A program made the position numbers and the translations under genes. Under the pieces are notes generated by a model that saw nothing but the letters and a program-made list of their open reading frames with translations, was not told where the DNA came from and ran no database searches. A DNA stretch of 64,000 bases, taken from contig JARFIW010001320.1 in assembly GCA_036346225.1 (NCBI GenBank), positions 1,054,001-1,118,000 of the forward strand, written 5' to 3'. This document shows, one piece after another, positions 24,419-35,400 of this stretch; the stretch's first letter is position 1; every line of letters begins with the position of its first letter. Origin of the DNA: Platerodrilus igneus. Its lineage: Eukaryota; Arthropoda; Insecta; Coleoptera; Lycidae.

Positions 24419-24719
24419 GGGGCGGCTCCGTGGCGTAGTGGTATGTGTGTGACTACTACACCCAAGGTCCCGGGTTCGAATCCCGACACGGTCCGCTTGA
24501 AAAATGTTAGGCGAGCATTTTTCACAAAAATACACCCTCGTTCGGATGAGAGGTAAAATGGAGGTCCCGTGTGTGAGTGTTGTCACGCACGTTAAAGATC
24601 CCTACCTTGCTTGGAACAGCAAGGGTTCGGCAAAATTTCAAATTTTCCAGGTAAAAAAAAAAACTCGCTTCCTGGCCAATGTAGTACCTTCGGGTGGAGC
24701 ATTGGAAAATCACATGTAA
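24419..24719 (+). mobile_element. tRNA-derived SINE a
   Basis: The head has Pol III A box TGGCGTAGTGG (24431-24441) and B box GGTTCGAATCC (24473-24483). It is followed by a conserved central block (GGATGAGAGGTAAAATGGAG ... GTCACGCACGTTAAAGATCC) that resembles conserved central domains of metazoan SINE superfamilies. The 3' block CCAATG...CATTGG is shared with the R1-like LINE. The short A-rich tail is not poly-A. The target copy CGGTATTGCGTATG precedes it (24405-24418), and GGTATTGCGTATG follows (24720-24732). Confidence 0.92.
24431..24483 (+). promoter_or_regulatory. Internal Pol III promoter of SINE a (A and B boxes)
   Basis: A box TGGCGTAGTGG at 24431-24441 and B box GGTTCGAATCC at 24473-24483 match the eukaryotic tRNA promoter consensus, spaced about 31 bp apart as in tRNA genes. 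Confidence 0.88.
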
Positions 24720-24732
24720 GGTATTGCGTATG

Positions 24733-25033
24733 GGCGTCGCCGTGGATCAATGTAGTAAGCGTAAGACTACGGATCCCAAGGTCCCGGGTTCAAATCCCGA
24801 CACGGCCGACTGCTTGAAAAACGGCAGGTGAGCATTTTTCACAAATATTACGCCCTCGTTTGGATGAGAGGTTAAATGGAGGTCCCGTGTGTGAGTGTTG
24901 TCACGCACGTTAAAGATCCCTACCTTGCTTGGAACGGCAAGGGTTCGGCAAAATTCTAAATTTCCAGGCAACAAAAAACTCGCCTCCTGGCCAATGTAGT
25001 ACCTTCTGGTGGAGCATTGGAAATGCAAATGAA
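24733..25033 (+). mobile_element. tRNA-derived SINE b
   Basis: Same family as SINE a with a differing head (GCGTCGCCGTGGATCAATG; B box GGTTCAAATCC near 24787-24797) and the same body and 3' hairpin block (about 24988-25018, with one change in the loop). It is followed by the third copy of the target CGGTATTGCGTATG (25034-25047). At 301 bp it has the same length as SINE a. Confidence 0.92.
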
Positions 25034-25140
25034 CGGTATTGCGTATGTGTTTGTTATGTTGTCAACTTTCGTGGTGGCTCTTATCAATTGTGCCGGGACT
25101 TTAACGAGTATACCTTAGACTAGAAAAACCTAGATATAAC

Positions 25141-25769
25141 AGTGGCTCACTTAACGTGTGTTTGTATTAGTTTTAAATATATCTGTAGCAATTGGATTTC
25201 TCACTCAAAAAATAAAAATTTAAAATTTTTAATAACTGTTAAATAGAAAAATATAAGTTGGTAACATTGCAAGTTGCCATGACAACCATCTTAAGTGAAA
25301 TGACATGGAAACAGCTAATATGTCAATCTAATATAGACAGCCATATTTTATTACTGGTTACAGGTTTCACAAATGTATTGCTAATTCAATTAATTTACAT
25401 CTTACCTTATAAAAAATAGTGTATTTTTGCTCTAAATTTGCTTAAATAATTACCTAATCTAATTTAGCATAAAGTTGAAGTGTATACCTTTTAAATGTGT
25501 TTGCAAGATTCCCTTAACCTCACTTCTAGGTGGAAGCATGTGCTTTTTGGATTACATAATTTTTTTGGTAAGTATTCTAATTATAAATAAATAGTTGTAT
25601 TTTCCATTCATTATGATTAAAAAAAAGGGAAAATCTTTTAAAATGACACTAAGTTTAGTTAAAATAATCATTTTAATTCTGAAATTTTTCTTAGTCTATC
25701 CTAACTTGTTTTTTGGGTTAACTTTTTAAAACCGACGTTTAGATAACTCATATTATCTTATTTTACTAT
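25141..25769. other. AT-rich stretch, nothing recognised
   Basis: No ORF of note and no similarity to other parts of the window was seen. Confidence 0.4.
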
Positions 25770-25802
25770 AAAATTAAATAAAAACTCTTAACCACAAAAA
25801 AT

Positions 25803-25862
25803 ATTTAAATTACTAGATACGTATTTCGACCACTATGTGGTCATCATCAGTAGGAATTTTAA
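25803..25862 (-). ncRNA. Hammerhead-ribozyme-like motif, left arm
   Basis: On the minus strand: CTGATGA (25844-25850), a hairpin GACCAC-ATA-GTGGTC, then GAAA (25824-25827) and TACGTATC before the expected cleavage site. The bases before CTGATGA and after TATC can pair over about 9 of 10 positions as stem I. An extra U before stem II and a very short stem III depart from the textbook fold, but short stem III is known in Penelope-type hammerheads. Activity is unproven. Confidence 0.6.
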
Positions 25863-26163
25863 CTAATAATTAGTTGTTGTTCCGGCACACTTCAAAGGAT
25901 ATTCTCCTCACCACTTAGGCTGAAGTGAACCTTCCCAACATACAATTTACTAGAATGTTGCGTTAAACACTATCGAGGATATTCTCCTCACCCGCAGGCT
26001 GGTGTTCTCCACAACAAACAAGTGAATTCACTTGACACCGCGCGTGAGGAGAATATCCTCGATAGTGTTTAACGCAACATTCTAGTAAATTGTATGTTGA
26101 AGGTTCACTCAGCTAAGTGTGAGAGGAGAATATCCTGAAGTGTGCCGGTACACAACAATTATT

Positions 26164-26219
26164 AGTTAAAATTACTGATGATGACCACTAGTGGTCGAAA
26201 TACGTATCTAGTAATTTAA
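26164..26219 (+). ncRNA. Hammerhead-ribozyme-like motif, right arm
   Basis: CTGATGA at 26175-26181, hairpin GACCAC-TA-GTGGTC, GAAA at 26197-26200, then TACGTATC with candidate cleavage after 26208. Stem I pairing is weaker than in the left arm (four pairs, a 2-nt bulge, then about five pairs). It is the mirror copy of the left-arm motif. Confidence 0.58.
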
Positions 26220-26721
26220 ATATTTTTTGTGGTTAAGGGTTTTTATTTAATTTTATTTAAATCGTGCCATAGTGTTCCTATAGATTACTTATTTTACTAT
26301 GATTTTAAAAGTGTTCTCTTAGTAATTTAAATAATCAGCTATAACCTACGAATTCCCTTTTAAAGAAAATTTTGTTTTCAAATACAGCTAACGCAATTAA
26401 CTGAGTTTTTGGTATATCTTTTACCTTCTAAAACGCTATAATAAACTTGAGTTTGTTATATCTGCTTCTTTAAACACTACAATAATGAAGTTGTTTATAA
26501 CATTTTGTATTTAAGCTCATTTACGATGGTTGTTGATAAATCCCGCGATATCAAAAGAATATTTTAATAATTTGGAATACTGTTTTTTTCTATACATGTA
26601 TCGCAGAATATTGCTTTTGTGTAGCGAGTATGATTTCGTTTTGATAGCATATTTTTTAGATATATCGATATTCCAACGCAGCATTTTAAGATCTATTTGG
26701 TCTAGGCGAGATTTTTCTTTC

Positions 26722-26835
26722 AAGTTGGTCGCTCAGCTGTATATTAGTCTAGACGAAACTCATCAAGAGTTGGTCGCTCAGCATTACATAAGTCTAAACG
26801 AAACTCGGGGTAAGTTTGTTGCTCTAACAATTTGT
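26722..26835 (+). repeat. About 45-bp tandem repeat
   Basis: Two full units and one partial unit beginning GTTGGTCGCTCAGC, each continuing with AGTCTAGACGAAACTC-like sequence. In one frame they would encode LVAQxYISLxETHxE repeats, so the period keeps a reading frame. No larger coding context is visible. Confidence 0.6.
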
Positions 26836-28104
26836 GAATCATTTTTTAAGAATAATGTTGGAGTTTTTCTTTATTAGTGTAGATGGAACTCAAAGGAGGG
26901 CTTGTTATCCTAGTAAGTATATGCGTTATAAGATATCTTTCTGTTTTTCAACAATTTTGTCAGTAAATCGAGTTTTGATTACTGTTGTCTTTTCACATAT
27001 CGATTCAAACCACACTGATGGCATAAAATTATCTTTAAAATCGGTTAAGCTTTGCGTACACACAAAATTTTTCATGTTCCATTTCCTTAACGATTTACCT
27101 AATGTTTCTGTACCTACTATCAATTAGTTGACTTCAATTACTTATTCCTTCTCTTATACAGCACCTATCTTCTACACGTTTAACTTATTTACTTTAAACT
27201 AGCTATCTTTTTATTGCTTGTTGACTCCCCCCTTGAATTTATTGTTAGTCATATATCTGTTTATTGTCTAAGTTCCCCAGTATAACGCTGTCGCTTCATT
27301 TAATTAATTTTCGCTCTTTTTCTACAACATATTATTTTGTTTTCAGTATTTATCTTAGATCGTTTAATTTTGTGGTGATTGTCGTAACTTTGGTTGCAAT
27401 AACTCATTGAATTCTTATGATTGGTTTTAGCTGATGTTTTGAGTGGATGCTTTTTCTTTGGGCTCACATAGGAGACGCGACCTATGCCATTGTAAGAAAT
27501 AGTCCATATTCACAGTTGCAAAAAACTAGGAGTTTCTATTCCATGCGTTTTTCCTCTGAATTATTACAGTCGTCCACATTATCCTACATCATTACTTGTT
27601 TCTCCTTCTACTAAATTACCATAACATATAAACATTTTTTTCGTTGTTTTTATTGAACTTCGTGGTGAGGTGCTATCGCTTTTTATCGATATCTTATCGA
27701 ATTCTCGGTTGTTTTAGCAAATTGGGACAGTGTGTCTGTATTTAACTGCTTATAATTAGGCATTTTTGTGTGTTTATGGCGTTACCGTTTTTAAAAATTA
27801 CCTTGAAAAGTTGGTTTTGTGTGTGAATGTATCTGTAGTGATACTTTTAAGTTGTTGTTTCAACTTTTGTCTGATTTTCTTATCGCAGGGGATGCATTCG
27901 TTACAGTCTAGTAATCTTTTTTAACTTATATGTCTTAACTTACCTATATAACGGTTCCAAGGAGCCACTCTATCGTGTATCTTTGGGATGGATAACGAAA
28001 CGGCTTAGTGAACCGGGAATTCTACGCTATATCTTTAGTGTATGTAGTCGTAGCGTGCCTTAGCGTGCTGGGACGTTTCGGATCCATCTATTGTTATCTA
28101 GTTT

Positions 28105-28255
28105 TATCTTAATATCGTTATTTTATCTATTATCTTTGATAATAGCTTTATCTTATTTATTATCTTTGATAATAACTTTATCTTATTTATTATTTTGATA
28201 ATAACTTTATCTTAATATCGCTATCTTAACTATTATCTTTGATAATAACTTGAGA
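28105..28255. repeat. About 34-bp GATAA/TTATC tandem repeat
   Basis: Four to five units of TTATTATCTTTGATAATAAC-like sequence in which TTATC and GATAA pair as small palindromes. Confidence 0.75.
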
Positions 28256-28957
28256 TTTTGCTTTATTTTTTTTATCTTCCGAACGTTTGGTATTTACGAT
28301 CAGACGTAGGAATTATTTTTGAATATTGAGTGAAAAAGCTAACCTGATGGTAGTCATGTAATTTGTTAGGTTAGTAATGTAAGAAATTAGTAAGATGGTA
28401 CTGTTGGTAGATTTGTTGATTCACAACCATGTCATAAACAAGTTTTGATGTGTATTGTTTATTAAACCAGAGTACCAGTACCTAAAAATTTGCTAAAGTG
28501 CATAGTAACTTGCTCTTTTGAACATTTTTAAATTTGGGCATTTTCTTGCCAAAGAAGAAACAGTCTAGATGCAACGCTCATGTGCGTCTGCACTTAGAAA
28601 ACTGTAATGTTAGCTTTAGTTTTAGTATATATGTTAGGCGACTTGTCGCATTTATTCTAGTTTTAGTAGTGTTTCATGCTCCCCGAGAAATTCGTGCTGT
28701 CGATTATAACTGCGCCACATTAAAGACTCGTGTGTGTACTTTAAATGTAGTTCAAAAACAATGGGGCTACACATTCCGTTCCCTGGTAATTCGGAAGACG
28801 TGTTATCAGTTAGAAAAAAACAGGTGGCGCCTAAAAGAAACATTTTCTAGAATTTAAGTTAGGGTTTATGTAGGTTAGTTAGGATCTAAATTTTAAGCTT
28901 TTACCGTGCTAACAGTCATTTTTTTTTAAGTTTTTTTTTCATGGCTTTGTCGCGATT

Positions 28958-29553
28958 GTTACATGCCAAAATTGGCATTGTAAGTTTCTAATTTGCGAGT
29001 GAATTCGCGCCAATATTTTAAAAGATTTGTGCGTACATTTCCGTCACTTAGGACAGTTGCGTCGGCGCCCGGGATTGCGCAGACACGGAGTGGGGAAGTA
29101 AGTGGTGATTTCCGTAACGTCATGGACTAGTGAAAAAACGTCGAACAGTGAGGTTGATCTGTGTGCCTTTTATCTTGTCTTCTCTTTCAGATATGTAGGT
29201 TTCCTGTCTCGTACCTGTTATCGTTCCTCATACCTGTATCCTTTACCGTACCGCTACACAAGAAGAGAGAAGACAAACAAATCTGGTATCAACGGGGGCG
29301 AAGGCCGACCCACGCCCAACTAGCGCCAAGACCCTATAGCTACAATGTTGTAAAGAGCTCCACAGTTTATGTGAGTACCTTTTATCTTTTTTCTTTTGTG
29401 TGTAATACAGATTTGAGACGCGTTGGTGACGTAACATCTTGTTGCGCGGAATTGCGTATGTGTTTGTTATGTTGTCAACTTTCGTAGTGGCTCTTATCAA
29501 TTACGCCGGGACTTTAACGAGTATACCTTATACTAGAAAGACCTAGATATAAC
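28958..29553 (+). mobile_element. GTTAC-ended non-autonomous element, copy C (no SINEs)
   Basis: Near-identical to copy B except for a small insertion near 29331-29340 and the absence of the SINE pair. The intact target CGGAATTGCGTATG is at 29447-29460. Starts GTTACATGCCAAAATTGGCA, ends GATATAAC. Flanking sequence differs from copy B, so both are separate insertions rather than a local duplication. Confidence 0.85.
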
Positions 29554-30073
29554 AAGATAAATTGTTCTAGAGATCGATATAAATTTATTGTAGCGATAAT
29601 ATAAATTAATATAAATTAATCATAGTCCATCGATATAAGTTACAAAAATTTTGCATGGTAGTGTTAAGAAGATAATACTTGTATTGTTAGCGATTAGTTC
29701 AGAAAGTAAATAATTGTGAGAGCTTTCAGAAATCTTACTATAGCTGTGAGCTGTTGAGAATGCTTGTATAATCAGTTTGAAAATAATTAACTGGTGTAAT
29801 TACAAATAGAGTTTTTGCTACAAGATTTTAACTCAATTGTATTTTTGTAATAATAACAATAAATACAGGTTATTTTCGGTGCAGATATAATTTTGCCAAA
29901 TAAAATTGATATATCAGTGATAATAAATTCAATGGGTTTTCTGGCTCAACGTCGAGATATCTCAAAATTAAATGTAGACTTCTCTGGATAATATCAGTCC
30001 TCATGCCCACATCTGACTTTTTCCAGAGCATTAACTGCGCTTGAAACACTCAAATAAAATTTAATTTACTTAC
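29554..30073 (-). other. Intron after exon 7, or possible 3' end of the CUB gene
   Basis: Follows the exon 7 donor (GTAAGT at 30073-30068). One possible terminal exon at 29994-30012 would need a 61-nt intron ending GTCAG and would add only six codons and a TGA. It is not supported by homology. No other exon was found further down. Confidence 0.35.
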
Positions 30074-30465
30074 CTTCGTGATAATTCCAGCCATGAAACA
30101 GAGTGTGCTCCCTCTTCTTTTCCCGCGAATTCAACTACTATCGCTCTGGAGAGTTCTTGTCCTAGGAAGTCTATTCCTACGACATCGATTGGAGGTAGAC
30201 GATGACCATCAGCTTTAGTATAACTCCAACCCTCGGAGAAAACTTCAACCAAGTTATTGCTACGGGAAGACGTATAAGGACAAATCACAGCTGAATATAG
30301 AGCGGAGTGGATTGTTATCCGGTTTGATGTTCCGCAACGAATTGGGGAGACCCTCGTTTCGTTTCCTTTTTTACTAAAATACTCGAGCATAACACCAACA
30401 ACTTTTACGTATAAGTATTTCTTAGGGGATGGAATAATAACAAGCGGATAATTTTCACAGTTGAG
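30074..30465 (-). CDS. CUB gene exon 7
   Basis: The acceptor TTATTTCAG precedes CTC AAC TGT ([11 protein letters not shown]) at 30465. The exon contains [14 protein letters not shown], an RCGTSN segment and SWLELSR at its end. It closes with donor AAG/GTAAGT at 30073 in phase 2. It is 392 nt long. The internal Met near 30390 is not a start. It reads as the C-terminal CUB-like module. Confidence 0.88.
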
Positions 30466-32370
30466 CTGAAATAAGAAAACTCAGTATCGATTATGAAAAG
30501 CATAAAGGGAGCTCACCTCCTCGGGCGATTCATTAGGATAACGGAAGACTATTTCTCCACTCGGTCCTTGCATGCGTAGATTACGAGTGCAAATTGGAGT
30601 TTGAATAAATTTCCAAGTTCCTTCAAAGAACAGCGTTGTGAAATCATCGGATGAATTCATGCCCGTCACGTCGAATCTCAGTTCCACTACGTTTGACGTG
30701 GAAATATAAGTGAAAGGAAGATGAGATCCGCCATTTCCCGAACATAGACAGTCGTGGGGAACAGCTGGAATGTCATCCCAAGGCACTTCGAATAAACGTA
30801 CAGTAGCGGAAGTATTGCCGTAACATTGAAAGCGATCACTGTCAGAACTAGGACGTGTTTGACATGATCTGTTTTTAATAATTAATCTAGTTAAAGTTAT
30901 TTTTACTTTTTCGCTTTTGTGAGCTTCAAAACGGTACACGCAGCTGAAATTTTACTTGTAAATCAGGTTGTAATTATGTATATTAAAACTTACCTCAAGT
31001 TTTGTGCTCCTCCTCGGCCGTATAAAAATATATCCCTGGGCGCTTGGAAAGTCTGCTGTATATTTTGTGTTGTGCTTGTAAACTTTCTCGAGCACGATCC
31101 AGTTCCCAAAGGCTCTCCGTCTTGGTGTAAATCTACAAATTCGTACAGCGCTTGAAATCGTACTGGCCTATAAGAAAAGTTTCGAACATAATACGCAATC
31201 TACTTCAGGTAAACGTACCTTAATGCCGTCCAGTCTGATATTTGTAGCTCCAGTGTGAGACCATCCCCAGATGATAGAAAGCTTTCAGATAATGTACATG
31301 GACGTGGAAATCGTGTGTTATTGGCCAACATGGAATGATCACAAGTTCTCGGTATATGTTCCCTACAATACCTAGCGAGTAAGCTCGCGTTTCTTATGGT
31401 CCCTTGAGCACCGATAGAGCTCGATTTTGGTAAATTTTTCGGTTTATCCCTGCTGCTGCTACTGAAACATTCCTGATTTAGAGTGGAGATAATATACGAC
31501 CACTTGCAATGTAGTAAATTACCAAAACAGATCATTGCAATTTGTTCCACCCCAAATTTGTCCATCCCATACCTTTAAGCTGCTCTTACACATTTCCTCA
31601 TCCTGTTTAGGCGCGGAAACGTGAAATTTAATAACAGATAACCAAACACGATAACGCAGAGGCGGAAATAAAATCTTCGTTTGTTTCCATACTCCATCGG
31701 GATATCTTGAAAGGGGTCGAAATGTAACGGGGGAAGGCGACACTGACGTATCCATCCCTTGTAGGTGATATAAGCACGTCGTGTTCGCTGGAAGAGAATG
31801 TAACGGGTTTTCTAAAATGCCTTTGTTTGTTCCTCTTATCCAGAATTCACAGTTTCGTTTATTTTTCATAAAAACAGGTGAGTGCTGGTCTACGAATTTA
31901 ACCTAAAACAAACAGCGGGAAAGGTAGTGAGATGACTTCGTTAAAATAAAGTGGTTTCTCCATAACAATTTCCTTTTTATGCTTTCAGATATTGAGCAAA
32001 TTTTATTAAAGCTCACGCAATTCTCTTTAGTCTTGCGATTTCGGTCCAATAATATACTTTTGAAATACAGTTACCGATAATGTTCGATTAACACAACAGC
32101 TCCTAATTAATATAAGCAAATTTATTTAAACATTTATTTATTAATTTATTTTAAGCCTATTCGGTTTGTTAATATTCTGGCAATTATAAATCACGTTCGC
32201 GACTGAGACTTAAGTTAGTGCGGCTCATCTATACGCAGAAAATAACCTGGCTGCAGAAAGTGCTAAACCTTCTAACATATTTCGAAACGCGTCTTAGATG
32301 CAGGGGATTTATGGTCATCTATCTAGTGTGGTTAAAAGTCACATGCATAGCGAGTTACATATCCCCAAAT

Positions 32371-32412
<42 letters not shown>

Positions 32413-35400
32413 CTCAAATTTAGACCAGGGTAGAAAATTAATTAATTTCATCAAATAATTTTAATCACCGTGTATAAGGAATTTTATTAGATAATACGCG
32501 TTATTAAAACCGTGAAGCATAAAAATTCATTCGTTTGTTTCATTAAAAATAAGGGATTTAAATTATTTACAAGACGCTTTGTATGTAATTTAATTGTTCC
32601 AAGTAAAGAATCAAATAGAAATTACGTGCAAAATTTATATTAATTAACTCAATTTTAAGTAACCGGTATTAAACAAAATGTACAAATAATAATTAATATT
32701 TAATTAGGATTCACTAAAAATTAAAGGGTAGAAGTCAACGCCATTCATTATTGTTTTAATTGGAGTTAATTGAACGATTATTAAGGTATAATATGTATAA
32801 AAGCTTGTAAAAACCCAATAATATTCAATTCGTAGAAGTGTTATTTAGAAGTATTACGATTGAACACCTGCGTATTTTTAAAAGTCACGTTCTACTTAAA
32901 TTTTGTAGATAACAAATGGTTACAGAGAATGTTGGAGAAACCGTCGCTTAATATTCACGGAAAATACTAATAAAGTGGGTTATTTAACAGTCCACGTGGA
33001 TTGAAATAACCGATAATAAAGAATATCGATTTGTACCACTCAGAACAGGGTAGATAGAGACGGATAATATGCGCAAGACAGAGACACATATAGTAAAAGG
33101 CGTGATTTGAGCAACGTCACTGGGTTGCGATTGGTTGAAAATAAGAAGCAAACATGAGAGGTAAAAATAACATTTCTGTATAAAAATTAATTCGTTATTC
33201 TCAGACGTTGCGAGCCGTGTGCAAATTTTGTAGAAGCTGTGCCGAGCGATCGAAAAGGGAACATAGTATGCGAAATTCTAAGAATTGTCCGTTTTGGGGA
33301 CAAAAGCGACGTACAGGCTAGCCATTATATATACCCGGACTTAGACAGTTTCGGTCTCTTAGATTTTTTGATCATTCGATGCTTTAAAAAGTGCTCGTAG
33401 ATTTTCGATTTTGATTCAATATTTTAAACAGTTTGCTCTTATATTTTTGTGATTATTGAATACTTTAAAACAGTTTGCTATTTACGTGCTACGATACAAG
33501 TTAGTATGCGTTCGTGCACTTAGAAAAGAAGATACAAGGTAATAATAATCTAGTTATATTTGCGAGTATTACTGTACTAAGTATCCAAATTTGTAACGGG
33601 AAATGAATAAACAAAAGTAGGCAGTTTTGACGTATAGCGTGAAAGAAGTATGAATTTCAGTGCTATTTTTCGGGGGTGTTAATAATTAAATGATTAGTAA
33701 ACGTGATTGGATCCACAAAACAAGATTCAGATATACACAAATGAGTTCCTGAAAAGCCCTGAAACAACTTTAGATGAATGGTGGTGTAGAAAATTTTTTA
33801 AAGCATTCAGAATCCGAAGCCGTAAACATAACCCAGTTGGAATGGTGTGAGTAACAAAGGACGATGTACATTGGAGCCACGAGTGCATTAACCTTCAGGT
33901 AACTTATGCTTTGTTGTTCGATTTTTGATGTTTTGGTGTGTGTTGAATAACTTTATAATTTGTTTACTTAAAATGGACAGTAGTGAATTTGTACAAACTA
34001 CAAATTTTAATTTTAAGGTGAAATTTTCTTGTTTAAGTAGAAAGGGTATTTAGCAGGGTATGTTTTGATTATGATGAAAATTTGGGTCTGCCTTTGAGCT
34101 CAATTAGACGAACCTGGTTAATTAACGTAAAGGGGTGGGAGATGCTCCCTTTGTACTCAGACTCTGGTCTGCAAATATTGTTAAATTAATTAGTAGGCAT
34201 CCTACAAGGACTTTAATTCGGGATGCAAATTAAAATGATAACAAATTTAATCTTGAACTTTTCTGATATTGAAATTTATGCTGGATTTTAATTTTGAAAT
34301 TTTAATGTATTGTGAATATTGATGTAAATAGAGTTAACGTTGGTGTTTGTGGAAGGAATGTGTTTTTTTTTTAATGAATGAGGATGAAAGTTATCTAGGG
34401 GAGCAGCCGAGGCGGAAAGAGGACAGAGGCGATTATCAGAAGAGAATCACAGCAAATCGTAGCGCCCAAAAGTGAGGCTCGAGTTCAAAATAAAATTATT
34501 TTGTGATTTTATTACAGGAAATTGGCGAGGCTTTTTGTACATTTCACAGCAGTTTATGACGGCCCAACGCTGGGGCTCGATTCGAAAACCTTAGTTCCCG
34601 AATTTAAGAGTGAGAATCACGGCAGTTAATGACGCCCAATCTGTGGGGCTCGAATGTTTTTTTAGAAAGGACTCAGTTCCTGTGACCAAAGGCGCATTTC
34701 ACAGCAATATATATATATATATATATATATTGCTGTGATATACTCCTTTGAATGCGGGAACTGGCTCCTTTCAACAAAAAAATTCTAGTCCCACCGATTG
34801 GGCGTCATAAACTGCTGTGATCCTGTTTTCGCCTCGGCTGCTCACCTAATTTTATAAACCTCCTCATTCATAAAATTAAACAACACATTCCTACCACAAA
34901 CATCAACGTTAACTCTATTTACATCAATATTCAGAATACATTAAATTTTCAAATTAAATTTCAGCATAAAATTCAGTTTTAAAAAGAATTTCAAGATTAA
35001 TTTTATTATCATTTTAATGTGCATCCAGAATTAAAGTCCTTGTTGGATGCCTACTAATTAATATAACAATATAAGCAGACCGGAGTCTGAGTATAAAGGA
35101 GCATCTACCACCCCTTTACGTTAATTAACCAGGTTCGTCTAATTGAGCTCAAAGACATACCTAAAATTTCATCATAATCCAGAACATCAATACTAAATAC
35201 CCTTTCTACTTAAACAAGCAAATTTCATCTTAACATTAAAATTTTATGGTTAGTACAATTTCACTAATGTCCATTTAAAGTAAATTAATTATAAAGTAAT
35301 TCAACACACACAAAATGTCAAACAAAATAGTATAATTTACCTGAAGGTTACTGTCCTCGTAGCTTCAATGTACATCGTCCCTTTAGTTAATCACACCATT

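Larger units (their letters stand above)
23930..25140 (+). mobile_element. GTTAC-ended non-autonomous element, copy B, carrying two SINEs
   Basis: Starts GTTACATGCAAAATTGGCA and ends GATATAAC. Without the SINEs it matches copy C (28958-29553) almost base for base, including TTTCCGTCAC, GTCGGCGCCCGGGATTGCGC and the CTGTTATCGTTCCTC block. Its left part is the inverted counterpart of the right ends of copies A and D. It differs from C by small indels and the SINE pair at 24419-25033. Open stretches inside (for example 24073-24294) are repeated in copy C but resemble no known protein. Confidence 0.82.
25770..26262. mobile_element. Foldback element with hammerhead-like motifs in both arms
   Basis: A near-perfect inverted repeat: left arm 25770 to about 26018, right arm about 26035-26262, around the palindrome CAAGTGAATTCACTTG (26019-26034). 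Each arm holds two copies of AGGATATTCTCCTC and one hammerhead-like core. The outer ends are AT-rich (TTAACCACAAAAAATATT). No coding. The hammerhead cores point to a Penelope-like or retrozyme-like origin, which is an inference. Confidence 0.85.
26263..28957. other. AT-rich non-coding stretch with small tandem repeats
   Basis: No gene recognised. Open stretches at 26530-26877 and 28534-28857 show no domain. Two tandem arrays (26722-26835 and 28105-28255) are listed separately. Confidence 0.5.

Noticed and set aside
24431..24500. Possible tRNA gene
   Set aside because: A and B boxes are good, but the acceptor and anticodon arms do not pair well and the sequence continues into a SINE body repeated four times.
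29994..30012. Terminal exon of the CUB gene (six codons then TGA)
   Set aside because: It fits phase and intron size, but the polypyrimidine tract is weak and the added residues do not resemble any expected domain; kept only as an alternative.
31519..31565. Frameshift in the CUB gene
   Set aside because: The two overlapping frames are resolved by a 61-nt GT-AG intron with matching phase, so no frameshift is needed.
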